Assembly: GCA_024509875.1 (NCBI GenBank)
Contig: JAMPIV010017823.1
Span: 171,501 to 235,500 of the forward strand
DNA length: 64,000 bases
Direction of reading: 5' to 3'
Origin: Oreohelix idahoensis
Lineage: Eukaryota; Mollusca; Gastropoda; Stylommatophora; Oreohelicidae
Made by a program: the position numbers and the translations under genes. Of the stretch, positions 31,935 to 43,968 are shown in pieces; the stretch's first letter is position 1; every line of letters begins with the position of its first letter. The notes under the pieces are model-generated. The model was not told the origin of the DNA. It saw only the letters and a program-made list of their open reading frames with translations, and did not search any database.

Positions 31935-34230
31935 AAAATTAACCGTGATACAACGTTAAAATATCTCCAATGATACAACGTAGGGATAAAAACTAATGCG
32001 TAAGCTGCTAGAATACATGATCGCCCACGCCGCGGGTCATCACCCGCCATGGAAATTAAATTGTTAGACTTGAAGGCAAAACGGAACGGGATGAGAACGG
32101 AGATCAAAAGGAAAAATCTGACTGAACGCGTGCTTGAAACTAGCAAGGCTAAAGGACGCAAATTGGTGGGGAAAGGAGGAAAAAGTCACGTTCCCCAAGT
32201 TGACATAAAGTAAAGAAATCGACAAAAGGGACCTTGGATATTATACGCCACAGTCATTTCTTGGACGCTTTTGCGATAACTTAGTCCGTTTATTTGAATG
32301 CAGTGATGAACGCATTCCAGAAGATTCTAGAAAATATTTGAAAAGTAACTTTTCTTAATAATAATGTTAGGAATATAAAACCTAGCTGGCCGGATGGCCC
32401 ATCTTGAGCAGTGAAATAATATGCTTTCATTTATACAGACGGATAGATAATAAGAAAGATATTGACAAAAGACTGTGTTGTTCATATCAGCGAGCGTCTG
32501 CATTGAAATAAAACATGTCACTAATTTTCAAAAAAATTGTGGCCTTGAAGACGCAAGTGCTAAAATCTAGTTGGAATGAAGAGACGGGGTGGGATGGTGA
32601 ATTGTGGCTAAAAATAACTTTAAAGGCAAAATTGTGTAGGGGAAGGCAGGGTTGGTTCAAAAAACAAGTGTGTTTTTTTGTGAAACGCAAGTAGAGACGG
32701 ACGGACCAACAGACAATAAGGCATACTTGACTGAGGTATGACTGAAATGACTTTTTGGTAGGATATTTGAATTTGAAAAAGAAAAGGCAGTGATTGGCCA
32801 TAGATGAATATATTATCGGCGCTCAGACGCGCATTTTGTGCCATTCATTATAAGTTGTCCTAGTAGACACAGTGAATTATTAAGTGGTGTAATTCCCAAA
32901 AGCTATTGAAATATTTAGAGGGACGCCATACTAAGGCCAGCAGCTCAGCTGAGTTTTGCTAGCATTTAACTGTGTTCTATATTCATAATTCTGGTAAGAC
33001 TGAAATTATTTCTTTGTACATTTTAATATTTGTTTAAGGTTTCGAGTGATTTGATACTGCAATAGCATAATCTGTCCCTTACAACAAGTAAGGATTCGCT
33101 CTAGACCCCCCGCCCCAGTTCAGGGTCTAGAGACAAATAAAATACATAAACTCCAGTAAGGATTATGAAGGACAGATCAAGTGTTGAGATCAGTGGAACA
33201 TATCACCTATCCTATTCTATGGCAGGAAGCTAATGAACATATTTCAGAATACGTAGTCTGGGAGAACTTAGCCTATGTGAAACCAACTTGGTAAGATGTG
33301 TTGTTTGGTCAGAAAGATCTGACCCGTCTATGTGGTGTTGTTGTTGTGTAGTGTTGTGTCCAGAAATGGTTAGAGGATGGAATTTTGACACATGACTAAT
33401 ACTTTGATTGCAGAACTGTGAGTTTCAGTTGGCACCAATGCGGTGTCAAATGAGTTGTTAAATATTACACGAGTGGACCCGTGCAGTAACATTTTGTCAG
33501 AGCAGCCTATTATTGCCCCCAAGCACGGAGAGGTGGGGCCACCAGACTTCTGATATTGCCCCCAAGCACGGAGAGGTGAGGCCACCAGATCTCAGCACCA
33601 GAGCTACACCTTCAAGCTACGTGAGCGTCTGGTCTGCTGAGAATTCACCAACTCAACTTATTTGCTAACACACCCATAAAATTTCCATCAAATAACTGGA
33701 CAATGTGTAGTCACCATAGACAGGGAGTGATGAGGCCACCCCAACAGCACATCCATTAAGTGTTCTCCCAAATAGATTACAACTATAAACAGTAGTAATA
33801 TTAACTAGTCTAGTAACATACATATGTACACACCTTGCATTTATTATGTAATATTCATGCATTTCTTTCATAATTGCAAAACCTTTCATATGTTCTGACC
33901 AAATTAAAACCTTGGTTCAGAACAAATAAATTTTAAAAAAATTACTATCCAAATTTTACACACTTGAGTTAGTTCAGTGTATTATAACATTTATTAATAT
34001 TATTAGACTTAGTAAATATCTGTGTGTGTGTATGTAAACTACCACAACACATTACATATCATTACCCTAGACATTTAACGTAGCCACAATCATTAGTAAA
34101 AAAAGATAGGTGTGAGGTCGTAGTGGTAGCAAGAAGGGCCTTCTGACAATTCACAGCTACATTTTATCTCAGGAGCCTTCACAGCTGACCTCATGCATCA
34201 CACTTAGTAATATCACCATCATACAATACC
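31935..34230 (+). repeat. Composite repeat E, copy 1 (about 2.3 kb)
   Basis: Aligned by eye with 54205-56378 along its whole length, same orientation. Anchors are GGATAAAAACTAATGCGTA, CCGCGGGTCATCACC, CCAGCAGCTCAGCTGAG, GACCCCCCGCC, TGTTTGGTCAGAAAGATCTG, CAAGCACGGAGAGGTG and GGCCTTCTGACAATTC. The last third looks like an LTR end plus leader. It ends in a short LINE-derived ATCATACAATACCATCA. Confidence 0.75.
33509..33592 (+). repeat. Local direct duplication within repeat E
   Basis: TATTGCCCCCAAGCACGGAG and its continuation occur twice, about 43 bp apart. Copy 2 of repeat E has the unit once (near 55690). Confidence 0.8.
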
Positions 34231-34895
34231 ATCAAATCCACTACACCTGCCCATTCTTTGATGTTATCAGCCCAGGATTTTCTTTGCCTTCCTCTTCTCC
34301 GTTTACCTTCGACTGTTCCCTGGAGGATCATTTTCGAAAGGGAGTCATGACGAGTTACATGAACAAACCAGGCAAGCTTTCGACGTTTTACTACTGACAA
34401 AAGTGGTTCTTAGTGGCCTGCATAGGTGTTTATTTTCTCTCTAACATAGACATTTGTTTTTTGCTCTTTATAGCAAATGCGCAAAATTCTTCTATAACAT
34501 TTATGCTCGAAAGCCTGAATCCTTCGCTCCGTATCAGCAGTGAGTGTCCAGCCCTCACACCCATACAAGAGAATAGATAATACAAGTGATTTGTATAATT
34601 TGATCTTCACAAGAAAACTGATGTTACTTTTCCAGATCACATTCAGCCTTGTCATGGCAGCTGAGGCCATCTCAAGTCTTGTCTTGATTTCTTTACTTGA
34701 TCTTCCATCACTACATATAGTGGACCCCAGATATTTAAAGGTGTTAACTTCTTCTAACGTTTGCCCATTTAACGTAATGTTGGTCGGAACATGTTTCTTA
34801 TGGCTATTCACCAATATCTTGCTTTTTTCTATATTAATTTCCATCCCATACGTTCTTGTTACTTTCTCCAGTCTAGAGGTAAGATAAAGTAGCAT
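34190..34895 (-). pseudogene. RTE-like LINE, RT C-terminal fragment
   Basis: Minus-strand frames read MEINIEKSKIL, FKYLGSTICSDGRSSKEIK, VLSILLYGCEGWTLTADTE and HKCYRRILRI. These are the thumb and post-RT motifs of RTE/BovB-type LINEs. After a frameshift near 34405 there is a GKRRRGRQRKSWADNIKEW tail. The part with the YADD box is missing (5' truncation). Confidence 0.78.
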
Positions 34896-34929
34896 AAAAA
34901 ACTACAGAAAGCTAAAAAGAGCAACGATG

Positions 34930-35170
34930 ATGTAATGAAAGGAAGCTTATTCCTCTTGTTAGAAGGAAGCAACCCACTTCTGGCATATTATGAGAAGAAG
35001 GAAGCTGGAATATATCACGATAACAGTAAATATTGACGGGAAAGAAAGATAAATTCCGACAAAAAGCGAAAATACTGGACAGTTTGGCATCAAAGCATGG
35101 AAAGAGGTCACCATCAGAATTAACACAGTACTGGAGATCGGAGGTTGTGAAGAGACGTGATCATCTACGC
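34930..35170 (+). repeat. Weak repeat related to 19785-20400
   Basis: GAGAAGAAGGAAGCTGGAAT, then TACTGGAGATCGGAGGTTGT, recall blocks at 19780 and 20372. Assignment uncertain. Confidence 0.3.
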
Positions 35171-35439
35171 CAACAGCCATGGTACTTGAAGAAGACGTGT
35201 CACCGTGACATTTCTCACTTGGTATTAACAGAGTGGCTACAGCGAGTCCTATTTACTGCTCGTGTCATTTTTTTAAAAAGTTGCTCTATTTTGTCCCTGC
35301 AGTTGACCTTGTGGTTGGTCCTGGGACCGTTTATTTGTCCTGAGAAGACGGGCATTTCTTAATTTTGTTTACTCCAATGTAAAAAAAAAGTCCATGGCAG
35401 TTTTGTGGCAAACTTAAGCAGAATTAGGCTCCTTATTCT

Positions 35440-35680
35440 TATTGTTATTGTGGTTCAGAATCGACATCTTTTCACTGCAGGCAAACTGGTAGGTGCTCAG
35501 TGTCCCTCGGCAGATGTCGAAGCATATGAATGCTAATTGCTCCTGTAGTGCGCTGGTCGTATACACATTTCGGAATGGCAGAGAAAAGCCGCGGGAAAAG
35601 CTTAGATCTATAGTGTAGATAATACCAAGGACTCAACCTGGTATTGGATGCAAAAGCGCGAAAAGCTCAGCAGTCCATGT
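35440..35680 (+). repeat. Dispersed repeat F
   Basis: TTTCGGAATGGCAGAGAAAAG, then AGATAATACCAAGGA and CTCAGCAGTCC, matches the reverse complement of 59510-59660. Confidence 0.65.
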
Positions 35681-35684
35681 TAAA

Positions 35685-36400
35685 CAACAATATACACGTC
35701 TGATCCACCCTCTAGTATTACTCTAGTACAAGGCTACATCACTGTTACGTGTCTTTTATATTGTGAATGTTAATATTTAGTGACAGGATGGTTCCTGTGG
35801 CCAAGATCACTTCTAGGGTAGTAGACGTATCAGACACGAAACAAGCCAACATCAATTAGTATTTATTTGAGCCACAATGGACGAAGTGGACGGTATACAT
35901 TTTTATTAAGACTGTGACACTGCTCCAAATTCAATACAGTCCAGGCCAATATACGAGTACAATGGCTTATAATATGCAGTCGTCGATATAACTTTAGGCA
36001 GTCCGTTCATGTCTGGAACGCTGTCCTTTTCATTTTTAACATTTTTAATATATATTCACACTCGACATTGAGAAGCTATACTCCCTGTACATGCAGATAA
36101 CTAGATACACCTCACAGACGATCTTGATGTATTAGTGATGGAATAACACAGGGATATATATATAAAATCAGGAGCTCAAACACACGCGTCCACTCGCCAT
36201 GACACACACTGGAAGAAGACCCTGCAGACAATCTCCTCACTTCTGCATTTGTAGTTTCACGTCTGCCAAACAACCATATCGGCATGACGTCACTTCCTGT
36301 ATTAATAAATGACTTCGTATAAAATAAACAAACAAGGAGCCCTGTCGAGCTACCTAATTATACCGACACAATCGTTATGAATTTTAATCATAACAATCAC
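35685..36400. other. No recognisable gene
   Basis: Unassigned sequence; no frame or repeat recognised. Confidence 0.4.
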
Positions 36401-36404
36401 ATGT

Positions 36405-36566
36405 AGTTTATGGACCCCATGGGGTCCGTGTACATAACCTAACATTTGTCACGTAAAATTGTTTAGTATGCTTTTATGTTATTTTTTTTTTTTTTTGGTA
36501 AGAAGAGGTCCATAGCCTTCTTTGGACAATCAAAGGGGTCCAAAGCCTTTATAACCGCGGCTGGTC
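36405..36566 (-). repeat. Decayed hAT (Charlie-like) MITE fragment
   Basis: The GGACCCCATGGGGTCC palindrome, a T-run, and GGACAATCAAAGGGGTCC are shared with the array at 38040-38256. The terminal CAGGGG end is lost. Confidence 0.5.
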
Positions 36567-36569
36567 ACG

Positions 36570-37975
36570 GTTGATATCACTTATAACACTAGGTGGCAAA
36601 TGGCAGGCCTAGTGATATGATTTAAGTTTACAACTTCTCTTTTTAACTTCTTTCTTTTATCTTCCAAGTTATTTAGTTGATATCATTACTGGCCATCTCC
36701 GCCAGAGGTGTAAATTCCTGGATGATACTCTAATCCTTTTCTTGTATACTTCAGGTTCGTTCAGTTCCTTCTTTGATGTTAATAGTGACTTCGTATAGTG
36801 GTAGTTTAAATGTACATGGCATACAGTCAGCAACTCATAAAGATGGAATCAAATTCACTCTGATCCTTCAAAAACTTTTAATAACTTAATAAAACAACAA
36901 GTATAATGGGTCATTCAAATGATAGAGTTCTCATAGAAGCCTGTACTGGGTCTTTGGTATTTCAGGTTAACTCATACATGAATTCTATGTCTCGTAAACT
37001 TCCGTATTCCTCTTTAACTTATTCTTTTATCCTGTAGACTTCCTTAGTCTTCCCAAAACCTGCTCCTATTTCCTCATATACCAATGCTCTTTATTAACAT
37101 TCCATACTTTATTTGTTACTTAAATATCTTCCTCGACGAACTGGTCAGACAGGTCTCTATAACTGCTCCTAGCAACAAAATTCATCTCATGCATAAATAA
37201 TTGTATGTACACCATTCTGATACTTACAAGTGAGAGAGCATATTTGAAGTTCTTCTATAAAAGTCGACATTCACTTTTTCTTGAAAATCATATGCAATTC
37301 TGGATACTTCAAACCTTGTTCAATATGGCTCCTCTATAATATCTCTAGTTTCCTTCAAATGTTTACAGCCTTTTGATACTTTACAGATAGTCGTTATATG
37401 CTCATAACCATCCGTTTTCTTTGTACATAGTCGTAAAGTACTCATACTGAAGTGACAAATCGTGCTTCTGCACAACTCTCCTGGAAACAAAATTCTACTC
37501 TGTGCAAAAATATAATCATAGTTCAATTACTTACAAAAACAGCATAAGCGCTGATCTCCCTTTCAGAAATACACCTTAACTGTGAACTACAGGATCAAAT
37601 ACTATCTCCCGATAGAATAATACTGGCTAGTGATGGCTGGACATCTAAACATTATTCACATAAACCCTATCTGTAAAACCACAGAAGGTTCATCTTGTCC
37701 GCACAGCGATCACACCTTCTTCCTGAAGCACAACTCAAGACTCGCTGTCATCTAATGACCTCTAGTCATTTCGCGTGGTGTGTTTTTCTCGCCACTCTTC
37801 TGATTCGCTGACCCAAATCTTTTTACTTAAATTTATTGGTCGTGCCTTTTTTTTCTTGTTCTCGAACTTTCTATTTACAACTCAAGATAATCACTCACTA
37901 TTAATTAACATGAGTCGGTATTCTGAACCGTTGTCAGTTAGCAATATTATTATTTTCATTCATTATTTTCTCATG
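36570..37975. other. No recognisable gene
   Basis: AT-rich. AAACAAAATTC with similar surroundings occurs twice about 312 bp apart (near 37177 and 37489), hinting at an old tandem duplication. One short minus-strand frame (37320-37526) has no known motif. Confidence 0.4.
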
Positions 37976-38039
37976 TGAGCTGTCCTAATTGTTTATCTCA
38001 CCTTAACAATTGCATGAATAATGCTTGGGCAAATCCCGC

Positions 38040-38256
38040 GGTGACACCTTCATTGGTCAATCAAAGGGGTCCAAAGCCTTCATTGGACAATCAAAGGGGT
38101 CCAAAGCCTTCATCAGACAATCAAAGAGGTCCAAAGCCTTTATCGGACAATCAAAAAGGTCCAAAGCCTTTATCGGACAATCAAAAAGGTCCAAAGCCTT
38201 TATCGGACAATCAAAGGGGTCCGTGGCAAACCAAAAAAAAAGATTAAGAACCCCTG
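38040..38256 (-). mobile_element. hAT-like MITE end with 30-bp internal array
   Basis: From 38256 the minus strand reads CAGGGGTTCTTAATC, a T-run, then GGACCCCTTTGATTGTCC. This matches a hAT-like end with subterminal GGACCCC motifs. Six units of a 30-bp repeat (GGTCCAAAGCCTT + CATTGGACAATCAAAGG) extend inward to 38045. The other end was not found. Confidence 0.7.
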
Positions 38257-38539
38257 CTCTATTATTAGTTAGTGTTCAGTTTTAGTACTTCCATTTTAGA
38301 TCAATCGAAGGAGATGGACAAGTATCGGTCTCATACAAAGCGTGAAAACACAGTGTGTGCATGTGTGTGCGCAATGTGTGTGTGTTAAAAGTTCCCTTTT
38401 ATGCTAGTACTTTATGTTATTGACTAATTTATTGACGTATATCAGCTTTTTTAACGTACAAAGTGCATTCACCGCTTATGGTTACAGGGGCTTGATAATA
38501 TTAGCACGTTTATATGAAAGTGTTAAAATATTGAAATAG

Positions 38540-38640
38540 TGCGCTTTATGCCAGGGCTTCTTAGCCTGGGGAGTGTGCCTCCCCCAAGGAGATACTGCAA
38601 GGGGTATACATGAGGGGGTGTGAGTTTCCTCGTGTTGCGG
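38540..38640 (+). repeat. Possible hAT MITE end
   Basis: CAGGGCTTCTTAGCCTGGGG at 38553 followed by a G-rich stretch, typical of CAG-start hAT ends. The partner was not found. Confidence 0.35.
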
Positions 38641-38769
38641 AATTTAGATCTGAGATTGCCTTGTTTCTTTGTGAACAGGAAAAGAAACTTCTGTAAAGAT
38701 TTTGATGCTCAAAGTTTCATTCTGTAAATGGCATATTCATTCATGCATCTCCCGTCAACTCCCCAGTCA

Positions 38770-38945
38770 GCATAAACATTCGACAAACTAATCCCAAGTC
38801 TCCCTGATACGTGCCATCAGCTCAAGGTCTTTCAGTGCCTTCCTCGTTCCTTTTATATCTATCTCCATTTCTCTTCTCCAAGTTTTCTTTGGTCTTCATC
38901 TACCCCTCTTCCCCTGGAGGTTCCAGAACATGAATTGACCTGGTA
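38770..38945 (-). pseudogene. RTE-like LINE tail, minus strand
   Basis: The reverse complement carries GTTCTGGAACCTCCAGGGGA, then GACCAAAGAAAACTTGGAG and CTTGAGCTGATGGCACGT, the same tail as 9880-10020. Confidence 0.65.
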
Positions 38946-39566
38946 GCACGCGGGTGATCGTCGTTGGCCTATTTCACTGACATATTCTCACAGTTGGATG
39001 ACGTCAACATATCACATCAAGGATCAAAAGTGACTGCTCTGCATGCAGACGAGAAGACTGATGACTTCCAGCAAAAACTGGTTCTTTGGAAGTGGCGAAC
39101 AATGGTGCTAATTTTCCTACTACGGGTAATGTTCTTCTCTCTGAAGAGGTTCATAGAGACGGTCCCAGATTAGATTCAAAGCGATATTTTGAGGTACTGT
39201 ATCTAAAAAATTGCATGGACTTGTGGCAAAGTATTTTGTTCAAGGAGAATTGAAAAATGGCCAGTTGACTAAAAACCCCTTCACCTTTAATGTGTACTCT
39301 ATGAAGGATGCTGACTTATAGAAAATCCTCATCGATTTCCAGAGAAAAGCTTTGCTGAAGCAAGGATTCCACAATGGAAATCTTGAAGAGTTTCAGTGCT
39401 CTCAAATAACTGCCTACCCAGTTTTGGCAAAGAAAGCTCTGTAAGTCTTGATACTGTTTGTAAACAGCCTGTCTCTGGGAATCTGAATTTTATACATTGG
39501 TCAACAGTAAGACAAAGACTGGAAATCGGCTGGATGCCAGGCAGCAACAACCATTTCATTTTGGTC

Positions 39567-39568
<2 letters not shown>

Positions 39569-39597
<29 letters not shown>
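39569..39597 (+). repeat. (ATTG)n microsatellite
   Basis: About seven ATTG units followed by a T-run. Confidence 0.9.
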
Positions 39598-39604
39598 TTT
39601 TTTA

Positions 39605-39810
39605 TGTGAGGAATTGCCCTGTGGGGTTCCCGGGGTTCTCTGTGGAGAAAAAAAAAGGAATAGGACTGTGTCTTCTTCAGGCATATACTTAAGGCAACTA
39701 ATATGAAGTTGTACGTTCATCTGGCAACCTCATGATGTAAACAAACAGCTCCAGAAACGACTACTGCAGGAACACCTGAATGCTTTAGCACAGGCTTCTT
39801 GCAAAGGGGG
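39605..39810 (+). repeat. Dispersed repeat G
   Basis: GGAATAGGACTGTGTCTTC, CTAATATGAAGTTGTACG, GGCAACCTCATGATGTAAAC and TGAATGCTTTAGCACAGGC follow the consensus seen at 23855-24035. Confidence 0.65.
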
Positions 39811-39989
39811 TCAGCTGCAGTCAGGGTTTCATGCTGCATACGGAGCAAACAGAGAAAAGTAGTAGTAAGTAGTTAAGAATGAGCTAGAAATAAAATTCTT
39901 GTAGTAACATCTTAATTGCATCTTGATTGGTTCATTGATTAATTTGGGAAAAGACGGGAGGTGTAAACATTTCAGTTGGGACCTCAAGA

Positions 39990-40293
39990 CGCAGCAATAG
40001 AGACCGCAGTCAGCGACTCATAGCTTGACTGCCTGCGTCAGGACCAGCGAACCAGAGCTGGTCAAGACCGCACTCCACCTCCACGTGGTGGTCCTGGAAA
40101 CAGTCTGCAGCTGTGCAGGCTGGCTGAGCGAGTGTGGATCGAAATGGGAAGGCAAACCCGGTCCTAAAAAATGCCGTGCAGAAGTCGGATGTGTCGACCG
40201 AAAGGTGCAGATATCACAGCTACGTTGTAAACAGACACAACGCAACCATCGTCCTTTTCAGGGCGAACGAAGAAGAAGAAGAAGAAGAAACAT
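39990..40293 (+). repeat. Dispersed repeat D with (AGA)n tail
   Basis: CAGCGACTCATAGCTTGACT, GTGGTCCTGGAAACAG, GATGTGTCGACCGAAAGG and GACACAACG lead to an AGAAGAAGAAG tail. The reverse copy at 57895-58165 has the same order and a matching tail. It has the architecture of a SINE or LINE 3' end. Confidence 0.75.
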
Positions 40294-40324
40294 TTCAGTT
40301 CACTTCCGGGGGAAGTGTAAAGGC

Positions 40325-40350
40325 AAAATGGTTAAGAATCCCTGCTTGTG
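40325..40350 (-). repeat. Possible hAT MITE end
   Basis: The minus strand reads CAGGGATTCTTAACCATTTT from about 40345. No partner was found. Confidence 0.3.
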
Positions 40351-40379
40351 GCTGTCAGAATATTGACATATTGCTACTT

Positions 40380-40790
40380 AGAGTTTAGATTATTGACGTA
40401 ATTGCTACAAGGGACACAGAATATCATCCTAACGCCATATACGGTATTTATAATTTATACTTAACACCATATACGGTATTTAGAATATTGACGTAACTCC
40501 ACAGTAGAGCGTTAGAATATTGACATAATGTTACAACATACTGTTTTAGAATGGTGTACTATACAGAACTGTTGTAATGTTTTCTTACAAGTGGCAGTTG
40601 TAATGTTGCGCACGTAGAGAGCTGTTGTAATGTTGCATACATTGTGCTGCTCTGTTGTTATTGTTGTATTATGGTTATATAATGGCTTCTTAATTATGGT
40701 TATAATAAAGAGCTTTTGAAATGCATTGTAATGGCTTCTTAATTATGGTTATAAAGAGCTTTTGTAATGCGTTGTAATTGTAGCGTAGTC
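40380..40790 (+). repeat. Degenerate GTAATGTTG repeat region, part 1
   Basis: AATATTGACGTAA and TGTTGTAATGTTGC blocks recur every 25-40 bp. Two units of the 46-bp repeat (AATGGCTTCTTAATTATGGT...) occur at about 40682-40780. Confidence 0.7.
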
Positions 40791-41184
40791 CTGAACCAAT
40801 ATCTAAGGGCAATTAACGAGAGCCTACCTTGCCTACCTATATCGAGATATGTCAACAAATGTTTTTGACCAATCGCTGCACGAGCTGAAACCCGGTCTCA
40901 GGAACCGTAGGCTGCAGGATTGCTAGAGGGAATCTGTGTAAACGTGAATGTGTACTTGTGACTTCAGGCCAAAGGATAGGGTATGTCCCTCGGAACAGTG
41001 AGCACAGTAAAATACCAGGAATCTTAAACTTTCATTAGATACATGGATTTAAGTTGTAGAAGCATGGACACAGGAGTTATGAGTGATTACATGCAGTAAT
41101 AACTTGGAGCGAAGGCTGGTTTCCCCGGGTTCAACTGTGATTGCAAACACTATAAGGGAGGCAGAAAAAGGTTAGCTTGTTTAA

Positions 41185-41322
41185 CTCTTTGACTCCAGAC
41201 CAACGCTCAGAGCGTTGGTCAGATTTGACACCCGTGCCAAAACAACGCTCTGAGCGTTGTTTTTAGTCTACCATGAATTAAAATTACGGCACAAGGTGGA
41301 AAATAATTGCGGAGTCAAAAAG
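41185..41322. mobile_element. piggyBac-like MITE, 138 bp
   Basis: It is flanked by TTAA on both sides (41181-41184 and 41323-41326). The ends CTCTTTGACTCC and GGAGTCAAAAAG are inverted. Two short palindromes inside read CAACGCTCAGAGCGTTG and ACAACGCTCTGAGCGTTGT. TTAA duplication is diagnostic of the piggyBac superfamily. Confidence 0.78.
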
Positions 41323-41954
41323 TTAAATGGTAGCGCCCAATTGGCCGGTTTAAACAAGACCTGGATGGAAGGAATCAGTTGGGAAACACCGGAAGAATAA
41401 ATTATCGGAGTTTTGTCAGATCGACAGATCGGGCAGAAAGTGGTTGTTTTACTGAAATTTTGGTAAACATAAACTGACCCAGCCAGCCAATGGAATCGCT
41501 TGTCTTCCGTTTGCCCGCTACCTGTAATAAAAAGGGAAACAAATCTGGAATATTTCTCTTGAACCGCCAGAACCAAATTCGTCAGAGGACAGAATCAGAT
41601 TCTACCCCAGCTCCTTCGCCATTTGCCAGTGAAGCAGACTGCACGGGTTTATTAAAAGCCTGTTGAATCTGAGATTGTGGGTAAGAGAATTAAGTCATAA
41701 TATGTATAATATTAATTACTAGTGTTTAAGGGAAGTGATTGTGTGTGTAAAATCTCATTGTGTGATTCATAGAAGGAAAGCTGCTTTGTGCTGTATAAAT
41801 TATGTTCGACATTTAAACTAAGGCCGGACGGAATGAAGGTTGTTAGTTTTAGAAGCTTTTAAAGCCTTTTCTGATTGCTGGACTAGACAATACTATCAGG
41901 AAATAGTAAAAGAGGAAAGATTGTAAATTTAATGTATTGTTTGAGTAGGCCTAT

Positions 41955-42290
41955 ACACTCAACACTCGCCGTAAGGCCTATGCAGTTAATGGTGTCAATC
42001 CTGGACATATTGGGAAAGTGTGTGTGTTGTAATGCTGTAGTGCTGTGTTATATTATTGCATAAAACTTATTTAGACACTCAACACTCACCATAAGGCCTA
42101 TGCAGTTTTGGTGATGTCGGTCATGGACATATTAGGAAAGTATGTGTTGTAATGTTGTTATATTATTGCATAAACCTATTTGTCACTGACTGAGTCTACC
42201 TTTCCTGTGTGCTGTAATATTGTGTTATATTATTGCATAAACCTATTTGTCACTGACTGAGTCTACCTTTCCTGTGTTATCATCACTTAT
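41955..42290 (+). repeat. Imperfect direct duplications
   Basis: ACACTCAACACTC, AAGGCCTATGCAG and TTATATTATTGCATAAA occur twice about 118 bp apart. CCTATTTGTCACTGACTGAG occurs twice about 70 bp apart. Confidence 0.8.
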
Positions 42291-43314
42291 TCTGAACTGC
42301 CTCACTAATCTACAATCTGGGTAGGAGGATTTTAGAGCCAGATGCTATGTAAGACCTATTACATTTCAGGTCAGAGGTATCCTGTCACTCATCTTGTTAG
42401 CAGAGAAGAACATTGGTGTTGTACCTAGCGGTGTAAGATTTGAACAAGCACCCTGTACCTACATCAGTTGGAAGAGTGGGGACCCTCAGTGTTGGGCTTC
42501 TCCATCTTATATTCTGGCTTCAAGGAAAAGGCGGAAGCGAAGAAGTTAAGTCCTATTAGACAAGACTGACTCGCAGAGCATTGGCGTACCACACCCGGTT
42601 ATAGTAGTAGTGATGAAAACAGTGATGATTAAATTAGTCTGGAAGCAACATAGACTTTAGTCAGTGTGACATTTTCAAAAGCTACATAACCTAGAAATAT
42701 TGTGAAGTCAAGTGATATCAGTAACGGTGAAGTCATTATGACAGTTGTCAATATCTAGGCTACTCCCCTAATAATGAAGATAAATTCAAGTACCATCATT
42801 AACATTGGTTCCAGAGGATTAGTTGCACTAAGACTTTTCATAACAAGGGAGCCTTAACAACTAGGAAAAGACTTTATTTGTAGTGATTGACTTTTATTGG
42901 GTGTAGATACATGCAACATCATCAGTGTGTTTTTATTTTTAGGGTTTGTGTTTACACAAACAAACCTAAACAGATGACTGTACATAAATAAAATTAAGAA
43001 ATTGTAGTGCACTGGTTTTATTACTTTATGTCAGCTTTGAATTACTTTGAATTTAATTAAATCCCCTAGATACTATAACAGCCCATAGGTATAATTCTGA
43101 GAGGGGCACCATAGAGTTCTGATACTGAATCTAACTATCTCGACCAGAAATTCTTTACAGCCTGACTTTATACCTATGAACTCTATACACCATTACTCTT
43201 TTCTGAGAATGGGGTATTTCTTTTAAGACCAGACTCTTCTCTGACAACTATCCTAGTATCACCTGATACACCTGGTTGTCTTATTCTTCATAAATTAAGA
43301 AACCTCTCGCGACA

Positions 43315-43560
43315 GTAATGGCTTGTTAATTATGGTTATAAAGAACTTTTGTAATGCGTTGTAATGGTTTGTTAATTATGGTTATAAAGAACTTTTGTAA
43401 TGCGTTGTAATGGCTTGTTAATTATGGTTATAAAGAACTTTTGTAATGCGTTGTAATGGCTTGTTAATTATGGTGATAACGAGCTTTTGTAAGGCATTGT
43501 AATGGCTTGTCAATTATGGTTATAGAGAACTTTTGTAATGCAGTATTACACTGTGCATTT
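43315..43560 (+). repeat. 46-bp tandem array, five copies
   Basis: Units of GTAATGGCTTGTTAATTATG + GTTATAAAGAACTTTTGTAATGCGTT with few changes. It is followed by TTACACTGGGCATTTGTAAT units that resume after the hAT element at 47137. Confidence 0.92.
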
Positions 43561-43968
43561 ATAATGTAGTATTACACTGGGCATTTGTAATGTAGTACAT
43601 ACATGCCACACTTAAAGGTTTACCCATAATCTGTACGGGGTGTTTGCGTTTTCAGATGTGTACGGGCCGTACACGGGTCTGTACGGGTTTTTTCGCCTAA
43701 TTATTAAATATACATATAAATCTTGTGCCACTACACAATTTGCGTCATGAGATTCGGCGAGATTTTAAGCCAAGTGGATAAAAAAAAAAATAACCAATGA
43801 AAATCAAGCTGCCTATTTTTCAATTGCCGCGGGATGTGCGTGGCGTGTTCATTCACAATTTTTCGCTAAAGCTAGCGCGAGGTTACTGATTATTTGAACG
43901 ATTACGCAGCACTGAAATCTTTTTTGAGTCGAGCCTATTGTTTAGGATTAATTTCCAGTTTAGTATTG

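Larger units (their letters stand above)
40790..43313. other. Unassigned 2.5-kb block interrupting the degenerate repeat
   Basis: It separates 46-bp units at 40.7 and 43.3 kb. It holds a piggyBac-like MITE and imperfect direct repeats. The right end, read on the minus strand, starts TGTCGCGAGAGGTTTC, an LTR-like start. No coding sequence was recognised. Confidence 0.35.

Noticed and set aside
37975..38285. Repeat protein with GPKPLSDNQ or SKAFIGQSK units
   Set aside because: It comes from the 30-bp non-coding hAT subterminal array; two frames are equally open.
40025..40388. Two overlapping frames with basic Arg and Glu runs
   Set aside because: They lie in dispersed repeat D and its (AGA)n tail; the reverse copy at 58 kb lacks conserved coding.
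40790..43313. Complete LTR retrotransposon inserted in the repeat
   Set aside because: Only a TGTCGCGAGAGG-like start on one side; no second LTR, primer site or coding region was found.
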